64,000 bases of DNA, taken from contig JAJTUP010000034.1 in NCBI GenBank assembly GCA_021399435.1, forward strand, positions 766,765 through 830,764. Direction: 5' to 3'. The notes under the pieces are model-generated. The model made no database searches, was not told the DNA's origin, and was given only the letters and a program-made list of their open reading frames with translations. Below, one piece after another: positions 45,601-54,610 of this stretch. Each line of letters opens with the position of its first letter. Position 1 is the first letter of the stretch. Position numbers and translations under genes: made by a program. The DNA comes from Diaporthe sp. PMI_573 (lineage: Eukaryota; Ascomycota; Sordariomycetes; Diaporthales; Diaporthaceae).

Positions 45601-47166
45601 CGTCGTAACGGACATCCGGGAGACTCAACTCAACCCTCAGCGAGAGATATCGAGCAGCCCAGGGAGCAGGACCGTCAGCCTAATGAGCGCAGCCGTGAAT
45701 CCTCATTCCATGGCCCACCTCGGCCTCATGAATCGGATCGCGGCCGACCAGCCCAGCAGGACCCTAATTATGGTCGTCTCAACCCAGTCCCAACGGTAGC
45801 AGAAGCGCCGCAAGGGCCCCGTGGACGTGGTGCGAGGAATTCATCCAGGATGTCGTCTATGCCATCAGGTCCCAGGTCTGATGGACGAATGCCGCCTCCA
45901 GATACGAACCGGGCACCATCGCCGGACCGGCAACCCCCCACAGGGCCCTCGTCCTCAAGGCCACGCAGGGGACCTTCGAATCAATTTGACCACGCAACAA
46001 ACTCCTCAACTGGCCCACCCTCTTTGCCTGCTGGTGGTATGCATTCCGACCGCGCTCATCAGTTCGAGCAGCCAATGCATCCGGATCGCATGAGGCACAT
46101 CGTCCCACCTCCGCCTCCGCCGCCACCGCCAAGGGAACCTTCCCACTCACGCCCACAAGTGCCTCCTATCCATACGAGTGATCGAGCTGCCACACCCACG
46201 GGACCATCGGCGTCCCGCCAAGGGCAGAGTAGCCACCCGAACACCCCTATAACGGAACAAAACGCCCCGCATTCTGCTCCGACGGGGCCGTCTGCGAGTA
46301 AGGACCGACAGCGAGACAGCATTCGAAGACAGCTTGGGAAGCTCCAGGATAACATCACCCCCGGAAACAAGCGGGACAGTGACCATCGTAGGCCCAGGCA
46401 GAGCATGCCTGACTCTGATGCGCAGATACTTACCGGCGCATCACCAGTCGCGACCCCAGTCCAGGAGCGGCCTGACCCGGTACGACGAAACGTGACACAG
46501 GATCGCCCCGCCCCCGGCAACGACGTCAGCGGTCTGCCACTTCGTGATTTGAGAAGCGATGTGCACGAGGAGTTTCCTGGAAGCAGAGGTGAGCACGAAC
46601 GGGGTGGACGCAGGGAACATCGTGAAAGGCCCGACAGGCCAAGCCGTCACTCTGGACGAGAACGAAGTCCGCGCGGAGATCGAGATACGAAAGACCCACG
46701 TGGAAGTGAACAGCTTGAGCGACACGACCGGCGGTCTGGCGTCCCACCAGGAATTGACAGCAATCGCATCCGCGACCCAAACCATGAACCGATCCAACCT
46801 CGACGGCCTGGGCGAGAACCTACCTCGACAAGTAGCAACCGTGACTCTTTGCCTGGTGTTGGTAGGGAGCCCTCAGGCTCTGGTCGCGATACGCGACACC
46901 GGGGCGATAGCAGAGGTGACGCTGGCAGAGGCGACGCTGGCAGAGGCGACAGCGGCAGTGGAGGAAGACCGGGCGATGAGTGGGGTGGTAGCGGTAGAGG
47001 CGGATCGATGCGCGGTGGACCCAGAGAGGGACCGAGAGACGGTCCAGGACGGCTGGGTGATGACCGACGAGACCCAAGAGGTGACGAGCGAAGCTCAGGC
47101 AGGAAGCGGAGGAGTGACATTTCAGAAATGCCGCCGAACGACAGAGATAAGCGACCTCGACGTTAG
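39679..47166 (+). CDS. tho2: THO complex subunit 2 (Tho2/THOC2)
   Basis: Tho2 is the large scaffold of the THO complex, which couples transcription elongation with mRNP assembly and export through TREX and protects against R-loops. The frame is uninterrupted for 2495 residues from the ATG at 39679 (MGPKRKRVNDSG), a single exon of 7.5 kb. Residues about 100-1500 are the helical Tho2 body. Recognisable blocks are QRDIRFWDRAREAHIDAFFELGGR-like sequence near residue 390, NTLYRCYWDDWADNIP near 680, DLVILRELISTMAGV near 940, and PEFYVIFWSLSLGDLHVPQ near 1210 followed by a coiled stretch. The C-terminal 850 residues are a disordered Arg/Glu/Asp/Ser/Pro-rich tail with RGEP repeats, a PPPPPPPP run and two INPxRAALLQ motifs, ending in a basic KRPRR. 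Such a charged tail in Tho2 binds nucleic acids. No intron signal splits the frame. Confidence 0.95.
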   Translation: MGPKRKRVNDSGSGRPSPHRPDNAPLGQHDRNRPGAGGRSTRRNERRDSFQNTASSGAPAAGSPLNSPTMPRPSSASSQPAVAPLSTKLSSNLPSPTLPSPVQSGFHYEIVMDARLSSWSQNGRQEVIDHGIQSRNDEDVQELSTIFQELVQSCLDFRLRSAEAGEIVKQIIGTRPEDADTNPRTFDTHTLLLDTLAIYVDVGSGSYNANLQEFLVATGVDPALMRTVLEPALLEQLGLIRETFTKMGIRQATNILYKQANYNLLREETEGYAKLATELFTTSNTEPPTSEAIQNAFERVKGLIGTFDLDVGRVLDVTLDVFASVLIKQNRFFVKFLRISSWWPRSHIKSSNALGGLPKWALPESAHWTISPEEQIVIAEQRRQRDIRFWDRAREAHIDAFFELGGRQVEEAELQRLQAVLDANTESDDAMSLLDPTAQWMVTTKTFPPQGNRVAAQLLGFKLRFYESKAAGEEVVPANLFFMTALLIKIGFISLADLWPHLAPSDEEMNTSVREKRLKILEEEERAKTGRGRGALAMAGELPSDESAAPRPTKVVTETKVKPTTEAGKKGKPEYYQKFSLVTELLTLGALPDALFVLTRFPWLTEAFPELHKLINRLISHSVQKVFEETRTTSGELGSDLEVPMKRMPDVDQGGVAKGSVRLTQSTPKRPLRWPHPAGEKDNTLYRCYWDDWADNIPVCQTIEDVLTLCDTLMNFSGVNIGKDAALLSKIAAIGASSLARDQSSENMGRWQDLLKRLLVPALSMTEANSFAVQAVWDLLKLYPITTRYNIYAEWFQGQTSRNSSIKSAFARTRSETNGILKRLSLENLSTMAKKLAKTAYASPGVVFKTAFDQIEAYPNLIEAFVECARYLTDLGYDVLTWSLMSALGGKARSRTQETSVLLTSKWLQALSKFSGKVFKRYQHMKPLPVLQYVNNQLSKGNSTDLVILRELISTMAGVVPDVDFTDVQMRAMTGGEVLRRQTLISLGDRRDVSVHGAERLMQSLMDGNLAGRLLVNLAQYRQSALYKLPEDESHVKYVATIMDEVHQALVQYLDFLRSNLAPDLFDATIPGIIELMFGYGLDVDLAFMVGRASLANRMANSKIATQLLAKDDRGDNQTAQESADADGDLTMNGDVPESVAIKNNPGKEENEENEDKMALDENTSTAPSPPTAADTRKSDPIAEVLQPLVNTLQDMRPPETWQRLSPEFYVIFWSLSLGDLHVPQSNYEAEHERLNKEAEDVMKDRSDLTRQGMNKKAEKKKSLLGLAKSIREEMTVHIERYHKTKLRLARQSKSWFSGTIAEANMTSDALLEHCILPRLLVSSLDTEYCFRMLKFLHENQTPNFKLSAFYERFFNANRLRAMIFSCTVREAEHLGRFIKCILEDLARWHADKTTYEKEAFGKTKRNLLGFATAVDDEGNPTSFIEHPFFRDFHYEWHKNLNVALKACLQGTKEWMHIRNAFTVLRAVSSFFPAVNFMGTQLLKLLDEIKTREEVTKGSSEEGHRVDLAVTALTVYSMLKKRESKWVAVPAFRPNMVRITTRTQKSAWTNFQQSGMPQDGPKDVEMAGQNVKSDLRPTAAEFKPPQPAKSVLPINTAQSVDRKSLTQTSTTSAPPADDEDGEVKDGKDNKATAVPTDNQTRAERPAASQDRDAHRESSFKERASAPASRPGTPKSNIVVPSPTPLAASSGRNESSRTATTAPRGDRAPHGLPSRPEVPIPPHYRPELFPQGHGQDRRDPPREAREARDQKEPPREGRDPRERFREQLRDQRDHSRDGRDSREHRQPESSRVERRDPETDRRANERIPRDPGRLSERDWPSRPDPSPRRGEPTRGEPSRGEPVRGEPVRGEPMAIDREARASRDRAPTTSSRDSRGPREHAAASQPPHPAAGQTPPAEPPINPERAALLQNDDRAEMINPQRAALLQTQQPHSSTRSPRDSGRDRASSRTQSPRRDDRYNATTTSESHAREDRHSRRNGHPGDSTQPSARDIEQPREQDRQPNERSRESSFHGPPRPHESDRGRPAQQDPNYGRLNPVPTVAEAPQGPRGRGARNSSRMSSMPSGPRSDGRMPPPDTNRAPSPDRQPPTGPSSSRPRRGPSNQFDHATNSSTGPPSLPAGGMHSDRAHQFEQPMHPDRMRHIVPPPPPPPPPREPSHSRPQVPPIHTSDRAATPTGPSASRQGQSSHPNTPITEQNAPHSAPTGPSASKDRQRDSIRRQLGKLQDNITPGNKRDSDHRRPRQSMPDSDAQILTGASPVATPVQERPDPVRRNVTQDRPAPGNDVSGLPLRDLRSDVHEEFPGSRGEHERGGRREHRERPDRPSRHSGRERSPRGDRDTKDPRGSEQLERHDRRSGVPPGIDSNRIRDPNHEPIQPRRPGREPTSTSSNRDSLPGVGREPSGSGRDTRHRGDSRGDAGRGDAGRGDSGSGGRPGDEWGGSGRGGSMRGGPREGPRDGPGRLGDDRRDPRGDERSSGRKRRSDISEMPPNDRDKRPRR

Positions 47167-48192
47167 GAGCGTCCCCTGCACGGTCCGCCGTTGAAGATGT
47201 GAAGAGAGAGGGCACTTACAAGAACACGCCCTGCGGTGTATTCATGAGCCGACATTTGAGTGGTTTGCGATACAACCATCGAGCCGTTTGGCTCAGGAGA
47301 CAACCAGATTGGGAAAAGAATTGCGGTGGGCGGATTATCAGCACCATCATATCAAAGTTACTTATTTCCGCACATTGCTCGGCAAACTGCTGTACTATCA
47401 AAAGATCGGATTCGCTGCGGACGAGCGTCAAAGGGACAGACGCCCAGGCTGGAGTTCCGGGAAGAAGCTTCTTACACAAATCAAAACAAAAAAAAACAAA
47501 TGGAGACCTCACTTTCCTACAAAAGTCCGCAACACACCAAAACAGAAGGCGTTCTTCGATCGAAGCTTGTGCCCCAAGCTGAGCACGCAACATGCATTAG
47601 TCCATGATGTCGCATCGCCTGCCTATACTGCAAGGTTGGGTCACGCCAGAACTCCCAAGACTGCGGAACCGTATAAGCATCGTAAAGTTGCCACGTTTGC
47701 ACCGAAGATTCATACACATTGTTTTCGGACCGCAAGGTCCCATAAGATCGAGCGTATTTTCACAAGCTAGGCGTTTCGGACGGTCAATTTTGCATTTCGA
47801 GTTTGCTTTTCCGAACGGAGCATGAGCCAGGCTATATACCCACATTTCACTTTGTAAGATAGAATCATCTTCCCAATACCAACAGAAGAGGAAGAGGTAA
47901 TGCTCTCTCCACCAGTTTGCTTCGAGCGCGTGACATTGTAGAGCTGGCGAGACGGATTTCGGCCAGACATAGGGTGGAAAGAGTGACATCGCCGTGGCAT
48001 AAATGTCGTCTCTTGGGACGAGGGCCTTTCAACGGGACATGCGCTTTGGTACCTGTCTCCCAAGGCACTCCCAAGGTTTGGGTGAGGCCCCTACTCACAA
48101 GGTGAAGTTCCCCCTCCTGGTATCATTTAAAGAGCAAAGGCCTGCCCTAACATCGATCTACATCACGGTGCCGACTATTTACACCCGCAGAC
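47167..48192. other. Intergenic between convergent genes, no gene seen
   Basis: This is the 3' flank of tho2 and of the minus-strand gene beginning at 48193. The open frames on both strands lack protein-like composition. An A-rich run lies at 47488-47500. Confidence 0.45.
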
Positions 48193-49437
48193 TCACGCCG
48201 TCCCATCAAACTCCTCGGACCAGTCAACAGCCGACAAGCCCATCCCCTTGCCCTCCATGATGGCCTCGAGCTTGTCTTCGTTGGTAACCCACCCGTGCCT
48301 CTTGGTCGCGACCGCATACCTGATGGGCTGCGCCCACTCCCGCCACCACTGGTCCTCGCTCTGGACGACGCAGCGCCGCGGATTGGCCTTGTCATGGGCC
48401 GCCGAGGGCTCGGTCCTCTCGCGGTTCGCGAACGGCCAAACCGCCTTGACGACCTCGTACGTCCGCTTCCCTGTGAAGAGCGTCGTGATGCCCGTGAAGA
48501 ACTTATTCACCCTGTCTGGGCTCTGCACTACCACCTTGGAGTGTGTTACTGGGAACGAGACCGTGACGATTCCTTTATCTGCTTGTCTGTAAATAACACG
48601 AAGAAGCTTCTGTCCAAGGGTCGTATGGTGTTCTGAAAGCGATGGTTAGGCCAGTAGGGGACGGGGGGTCAACCTACAGTTTAATGAGTTGACGAGGATC
48701 CGGATCTGGCTGGAGAGCCAGTTCGTATCTAGATTCGTCACGACGCGCTCCAGAACGAACGCCTTGACCTGGTTCGGGTCGTTGATGAACCTACGAGCCC
48801 ACACCTCCAACGACGCGTGGTCGCCCAAGTCCGGCAGCAGGTCGGGCTTCATCCCGCCCCTCAGAGCCGACTCACCGGAGCCCACGCAGCGTATGTAGCT
48901 CCTCGGCGTCTGCCCATACTCGGTGCCGCCCTCGGGTACAAGAAGGGGCAGCAGGTTCAGCTTGATGGCGAAGTCGATCTTGCTCCCTCTTTTTCCGGTG
49001 ATGTGGACCTGGGGCTTGGGAGGCACTGTAGCCTGCGCGCGCACGAGGGCCGTGAGCGCCTCGACTGTGCTGGACAGGTACGGCGCTGTCGACTTGATGG
49101 TCGTGCAGTCGGACGAGAGCTCGAAGAGCGGCGGGGAGTACAGGCGGTAGTCGAGGCGGGGGAGGCCTGGGTGCTCTTGCGGCTGGGGAGGAGGTTGCTG
49201 CTGTTCCTCCTGCTGCTGATGAGGACATACCGGCACTCCCGGGTACGGTGGGAGGCTGGGATAAGCCAGCGCCTCGGGAAAGGCTATGGCGTCGGGACGG
49301 ATTTCGTTTGGGGAGGTCGAAGTCTCGGGTGAGGACGAGCTCGAGGCCGACGGGGACTCCCTCGCTGCTAATATTTCCCGCTGGGCACGTATGATCTCCT
49401 TCTCCGTTGGTGTCGGTGTTCCTTCGGCCCCAGCCAT
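48193..49437 (-). CDS. Hypothetical protein, two exons, border uncertain
   Basis: The ATG at 49437 (MAGAEGTPTPTEKEIIRAQRE) is the first in frame. Exon 1 carries a Ser/Pro/Gln-rich N-terminal region, then a folded-looking part: LDYRLYSPPLFELSSDCTTI, HITGKRGSKIDFAIKLNLLP and DHASLEVWARRFINDPNQVK. Exon 2 contains VTVSFPVTHSKVVVQSPD, FFTGITTLFTGKRTYEVVKA and QWWREWAQPIRYAVATKRHGW, and ends EEFDGTA with the stop at 48193. The only in-frame junction I can build uses exon ends at 48674 and 48586 with a weak GTTGAC donor and a TTACAG acceptor, giving 385 residues. The stronger-looking GTAGGT/TTTCAG pair creates a stop. I do not recognise the family. The conserved appearance of both halves suggests a real fungal orphan family, not noise. 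Confidence 0.7.
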
Positions 49438-49933
49438 TATCGACGCGTGGCCGAACAAGGAGAGTAAATTATACAGAGCCGATCCGTATCTTCGGTCCTT
49501 GATGATGACGTGGGTGTATGTGTTTCTCTATCAATGGTCTCGTGCCCTGTCAATGATATTTACAGAACAAAACGCAAAATAAGAAGAAAATGCATGGAAC
49601 ATGTTTGGGTGAGAAAAGGTCAAATTGTAGATATCTTGACTTTTGTGGACTCTGGTCGTTGAAGGAGACACTGGTTCCAAGGAGCGGCACAGCCCCGACC
49701 CAGCCCACCGAACTGGGACGGCCATGTACAGCAATTTGGAAGATTACCTCCCTGCCGAGACTGAAAAGGCCTGCCGATTATTTCAAACTATAGACATCTT
49801 ATCGTTTTGGAGCGAATCTTGTCGATGGCTAAAAATACACCGGGCGACGTCGCCGAATACGTATAATCGTAGTGTATACGGAAATTCTCCACCGCATACG
49901 GAAATACGTATCATATACGAGAGGCGAGGTACA

Positions 49934-50273
49934 ACACCTAGGTGCCCGGGCAGTGCTCACTACCAAACCTCCTGTAGGATGAACCTCCTACAGGATAAAA
50001 TACTTGGCTCTTATCTCCTGGCCTCCTGCCTCTTAACCTCCTACCATAACAAAGTCTTGTCAGACTACCTCGTATAAGGAGAATCTTCCATAGATTACTT
50101 ACTTCTTATAAGATGCTTATCTTCTATGGGATATTTGCCTTTCATGGGAGAGCCTTCTGTGGCAGAGCCTCCTATGGGGTAATCGGGTAGAAGGCAGGTA
50201 ATCGACCGGAGCTCCGCGTTGACGTTCTCGCATTTTTTGAAGTGTGGCTGTGTTACTGCCATAATGTATGTGA
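49934..50273 (+). repeat. Dispersed repeat copy R5
   Basis: It opens CACCTAGGTGCCCGGGCAGT near 49936-49955 without the CACGAGCTTTGCT entry block. A degenerate array follows at about 49970-50180 (CCTCCTGTAGGATGAA, CCTCCTACAGGATAAA). The exit block has TCGGGTAGAAGGCAGG, GGAGCTCCGCGTTGACG, GCATTTTTTGAAGTGTGGC and ATAATGTATGTGA, ending at 50273. Just upstream (about 49865-49925) lie TATACGGAAATTC and CATACGGAAATAC, unrelated short repeats. Confidence 0.85.
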
Positions 50274-50520
50274 TTGAGCCGGTCAATTGCACAAGCATGC
50301 CATTCTCTACTATTAGATTCGCGAGCTTTCCACGCTGTACATCCAGCCAGATCCAGTTGCGTAGCTCACCTGCTTTGGCAACTCTTCATGCAAGCCGGTA
50401 TATGTTATGCAAGATCCGGAAGATCCCAAACGTGACGGGAAATGTTCTCTGGCCACGAGGCTGCTCCTGTACAGTCAATGCGTGGCATCTTAGGCCACAG
50501 ACCGACCCTCGCCCGCCGAC

Positions 50521-53034
50521 TCAGGACATTGACGACATCTCTCTCTTCTGCTGCTCCCACGTCTTCCGGCACACCTCCTTCATGAGCCTCTTCGGCGCCA
50601 GCCGCCCTGTCATCAGCTCGAAGGCTACGATGGCCATCTCGCTCACGTTCTCGAGCCCGTCGACCACTACCCACGAGGGATTGACGGTGTCTCTGTACAC
50701 CTGCATCTGGGCCACGAGTGGGGTGATGAGGGGCTCATAAGCCAGCTGGGTTCAAATGTTAGCACTGTCTTCTGGACTGTTCACGGCTTTGCCAAAGGCA
50801 CATGGCCGTGGGCGTGAGAAAGCGGGACAAGATTTGTCTGGTCAACAACTCACCTCTAGCACCACGCCTCCAGTCGCGCTTGCGAGCCACTGCATAGGCA
50901 TCTCGAAGTCCGCCGGCAGGCTTCCCTGGGCGCTCGTGGCTGGCACGCAGGACACGATCATCGTCGGCTGCTCACAGCCCTCTGGCCACGGAACAGAAAT
51001 GGACGGCAGGACATGGCAGACTTGAGAGATGCCTCCCTTTCCGGGAGTCATGCCCTGCTTCTGAGCCCAGAGGTTGAAGTGGTCGGCAATCACCTGTGCA
51101 TTCTGGACGGTGCGGTTAAAAATGAAGATGTTTCGGCAGCCGAGCTGGATCATGGCATAGATGGCGGCTCGCGCCTGTCCTCCTGCTCCGATGATCAGTC
51201 CCGTCGTCTTGGAGGGTCGCACATAGTTCCGAGGGCTGATGTTCCTTTGAAGACAGGTAAGTATGGACTGCCAGTCGGTGTTGTCGCCGTAAAACTCGTT
51301 GGTATGACCCGCCTTGTTCCGCGAGTTTGCGTGGTCCAAGATGAAGTTCGTCTTGCCGCGCAGCGGCAACAAAACATTGACGGCGCCGATGACAGTGGCG
51401 TGGTGGCTCTTCAATTTCAGGTGAGGCACAATGGCGACCTTGAAAGGCGCTGCCAACGAGGCGCCCCCAAAGGAGGGATCGCTGCATATCTTGTTAAGAT
51501 CTTCCATGGTAGAGCATGTTTCTGCTGAGAAGTTGTGTGGCATGCCGGAGAACTCGTATGCTGTGTTGTGCATGCACGGAGAAAGCGAGTATGACACATT
51601 TGCGCCTACAGTGTAGAACTGCAGTGGTTCCAGCTCGAACTGGCGGAAAAGCCCTTCGAACGAGTTGCTGGCGGTGCAGACCGTGGCGAGGTGCTCCCGA
51701 TCATTCTCCATGTCGGGGTGTTTCACTGGCGTTAATATGGGTGACTGAAGGGGCGTCCTGATACCGAGAACCGAGAAGTCGTACGCTACAAGCGGTGGCT
51801 TCGGATCCGGGATAGTGTTGGCGATCTTCTCTCGGAATTCCTGGAGCATCTCAGGCGTGCTGTCGCCGGAGCAAAAGCGAACCATGCGCACAAGGTCGCA
51901 TCCGAGATCCTTGGCAAGTTGATAGTCCCATACATGAGATTCACTCGACCAGGGCGTGCACATCAAGCCAACATTCCAGTAGTTACCCATGATCTTCGAC
52001 CGACCCCGACGGGCGAGTATCTTTCGCAAGGGGATGTCCTTCCTCCGCAGGTCCAGGCTCAGGTAATCAACACCGAGCTGAAGGCCAAGCTCCAGGAGCT
52101 CCGTGTCCACCTTGGCCTTCTCTTGAGGGGACCTGCGCCGCTCCTCTCTCGGATTTTCTTCAACGTGGTATATTATTGGGACAACCAGTTTTCTTCGTAT
52201 CTGGGCTACAATCCGGGCGATCTGGTTCATGATATCGTCTGGCCAATGATCGATGATGAGTTCAACGCAGTCGCCCCGGGCCTCGAGGTCCTCCCATTCG
52301 AGGTCCATATTGACGAGATAGGACAGGCGCAGACGCAGGGCGTACGAGTACTGTCTGAACTCGGGCGGGATGGCCCTAACAGCGAATGGGCTCTCGATGA
52401 AGAGCTTTGTGAGACCCTGGCCGGTGACGAAGTCAATAAAACGGGTAAAGTCCTGCTTGGCGTAGAGCAGGCTGGAAGGCGTGGCCATCTGCATTTCCCA
52501 ACCGCCTGACGAGGCGTCGCTGGCCACAACGGGCTTCGCGTTGGAGTGGTCATACAGATTGAAGTACTCGAGGTTCGCACATGTCCTGTGCCTCTGATCG
52601 GCACGAAGGATACGTTCTCCATCTGCCGAGTCCAGGAGGCGGAGCAATTCTTCTTTCTCCCGGTGAATGTAGATGACAGGGTTTGACTGGGCAAAAAGAC
52701 GCAGGGCGTTCTGTGCCTCTTCCGAAAAACTGCTCATGCCACACTCAATGATTGACCTGTGGCGATGCTCGTCGAGCATGCGCTTGAAGACCTCGTCATT
52801 GCGGCGGTTGAATTCATCCTTGCCTTTTTGGGTCAGGAACTGCATGCGGCTGAGCCCGGTGACCTGCTGGAAGTAGAAGTCCTCGGTGATCAGACGACGG
52901 CGCAGATGAAGAGCACCGATGAAGCCAAGGGAGCGCTTGCCGGCGCCTCGGCATCCCACCAGGACGATGGATGCGTCTGGGTGGAAAAGGCGCTCATTTG
53001 GCGGGGCGGACGTCAAGGCATCTTCGACGGTCAT
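50521..53034 (-). CDS. qutR: Quinate pathway repressor, QutR/Qa-1S-like (AROM-derived, non-catalytic)
   Basis: Exons on the minus strand are 53034-50854 and 50745-50521 (GTGAGT to CCCAG), giving at least 801 residues from the ATG at 53034. The frame is open further upstream to 53373 but only with TTG, directly preceded by TAG, so the start could be elsewhere through an upstream exon. Three AROM-like modules appear in order. The first is a shikimate-kinase-like domain with P-loop GCRGAGKRS. The second is a type I dehydroquinase-like domain in which the Schiff-base Lys is replaced (DLVRMVRFC) and the catalytic His is lost (IMGNYWNVG). The third is a shikimate-dehydrogenase-like domain with NVSYSLSPCMHN, GDNTDW and the nucleotide motif GAGGQARAA. 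This matches QutR, which senses pathway metabolites and keeps the activator QutA inactive. No quinate-catabolic gene is in the window. Confidence 0.9.
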
Positions 53035-54610
53035 GACGGTGCCTCGGGCATCCCAACATAAGGGATGGACGGGGTTCCCGGGAGCCTTTGACACACAAGA
53101 ATAGCTGAGCGATTTCAGAGATGTGCCTGTGCTGGAACCTGGTGGCTGGCGACCAAAGGCGGCCGAATTAAGGAGGTTGCTTTGCTCGAGGTTTTGGCTG
53201 TTTGAGCCGGGCCCGTGATCCTCGGAGCGGGCGCGGAAAAGATATGTTCCCAGACGTAAGAGGCGCTCAGGTGAGGATTTCCAAGCAGGGCAGGTGATGC
53301 AATAAGCAGGGCAGCAGTGTGTTTGGTCCTGCGACGATGAACGACCAGGGCGCAAGGGGAAGTTCTTCCTCAAGGCTTTGCAGACGAGCTACGAGATGAT
53401 GATCAGAAGATTGCTGTATCTCGAGGCCAGGAACAGGAGTTGGAGGACGCAAGACATTCCGGGCCGCCTTCTCAGTCGAGGTTGGCTCGTCGGTCGGAGC
53501 CGGCGTCGGGAGATGTGGAGGCTGCGACAGGGTGTGTCCCCTCGGCACTTACAAGAGACGCCTGAAGGTCGGGAATTCTGGCAGAAATGGAGCTTGCTGG
53601 GTGGGCAGCTACCGCCTTACACAGCAGAAGTATGCCCCGCCGGTTGCCCTCTCCCGTGGAGCTGGGGACTGGGGGACGGGACTAACTAGGCGCCTGGTAG
53701 CGACTGACCTGTGCTGCCAGGACAAATTGACGACTTGATTGCTCATCTGTCGGCAGATGGTGAAACTCGGGCCTTGCAGTGTGGGCATGCGATAAGAACG
53801 AAGCAGATGCTGCCCGCCTGCCCGCCTGCCCATCCACATCGACCTCCTACTACCTACACACACAGTACACTCCCTCGGCTGGGTGCTGCCATCCCAGTGC
53901 TCCGTGCTCTGTACCTACCCAACTTACCCAGGCAGGTTGGCAGGGTACCTCGGTACCGTACCTTGGTGGGCTCTGGGCTTACGTTATCAACACCCCGCCC
54001 CCGCCCGGGGCAACCAAGGAGCTCTCTCGTAGCTTACAGTCGCCGAATAATACGGTATAATACGACGCCCCGACTACAGTATGCAGGATTCACGGCTGTA
54101 CGGTACGACGCCGCAACGCGCCGCGCCGCACGCTCCTTGGAAAGCTTCTAGTCCGCGGTTGGACTCGACTCGTCTGCTCCTGAATTAGGTTTGTCGCCCA
54201 GATATTCCCGACAATTACCCCAAAACCCGAGGTGTCAACTCCAATTAGCCGTCGACGGGCCTTGGTTCGAAGCAGCGCACCGCAACCAGAGCTGGTCGGT
54301 TCAGCCGTATGCCCTTGCACCGACCTGACTGCACTTGGGCAACAGTCCCGATCTCCGCCTCCACATCTGCACTCCTTGTCTGCGCTCGCTGCACTCTGTT
54401 GTGACGCTGTCACTGCCGGGCGTCATATCTGATCCACAGCCAGGCACACGAGACAGGCACAGAGGCAGACTGCCACACGGACAGAGCCTGTCTCACACCA
54501 ACACGCGCAGGGCACAAGCACGGGCATGTACGAGTTGAGGCCGGGTGTTGACCCATTGGCCCCTTTCTTGTGATCCTGCTGCTGATTTCTCCAGGCTTCA
54601 CACATCGGCC
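53035..54610. other. Divergent promoter region, possible 5' exon of the qutR-like gene
   Basis: A minus-strand frame at 53267-53548 is Pro/Thr-rich (SQPPHLPTPAPTDEP, LRPPTPVPGLE), like the disordered N-termini of QutR proteins, and may be an upstream exon, but no ATG or clean splice was settled. TACCTACCCAACTTACC and GGTACCTCGGTACCGTACC motifs occur at 53910-53960. Confidence 0.4.

Noticed and set aside
46559..47194. Long alternative frame in the THO2 3' end
   Set aside because: It is a shadow of the Arg/Gly/Glu-rich THO2 tail, whose GC-rich codons leave other frames open.
54255..54275. GGTTCGAAGC as a tRNA T-arm
   Set aside because: No matching acceptor stem, anticodon arm or Pol III terminator could be placed around it.
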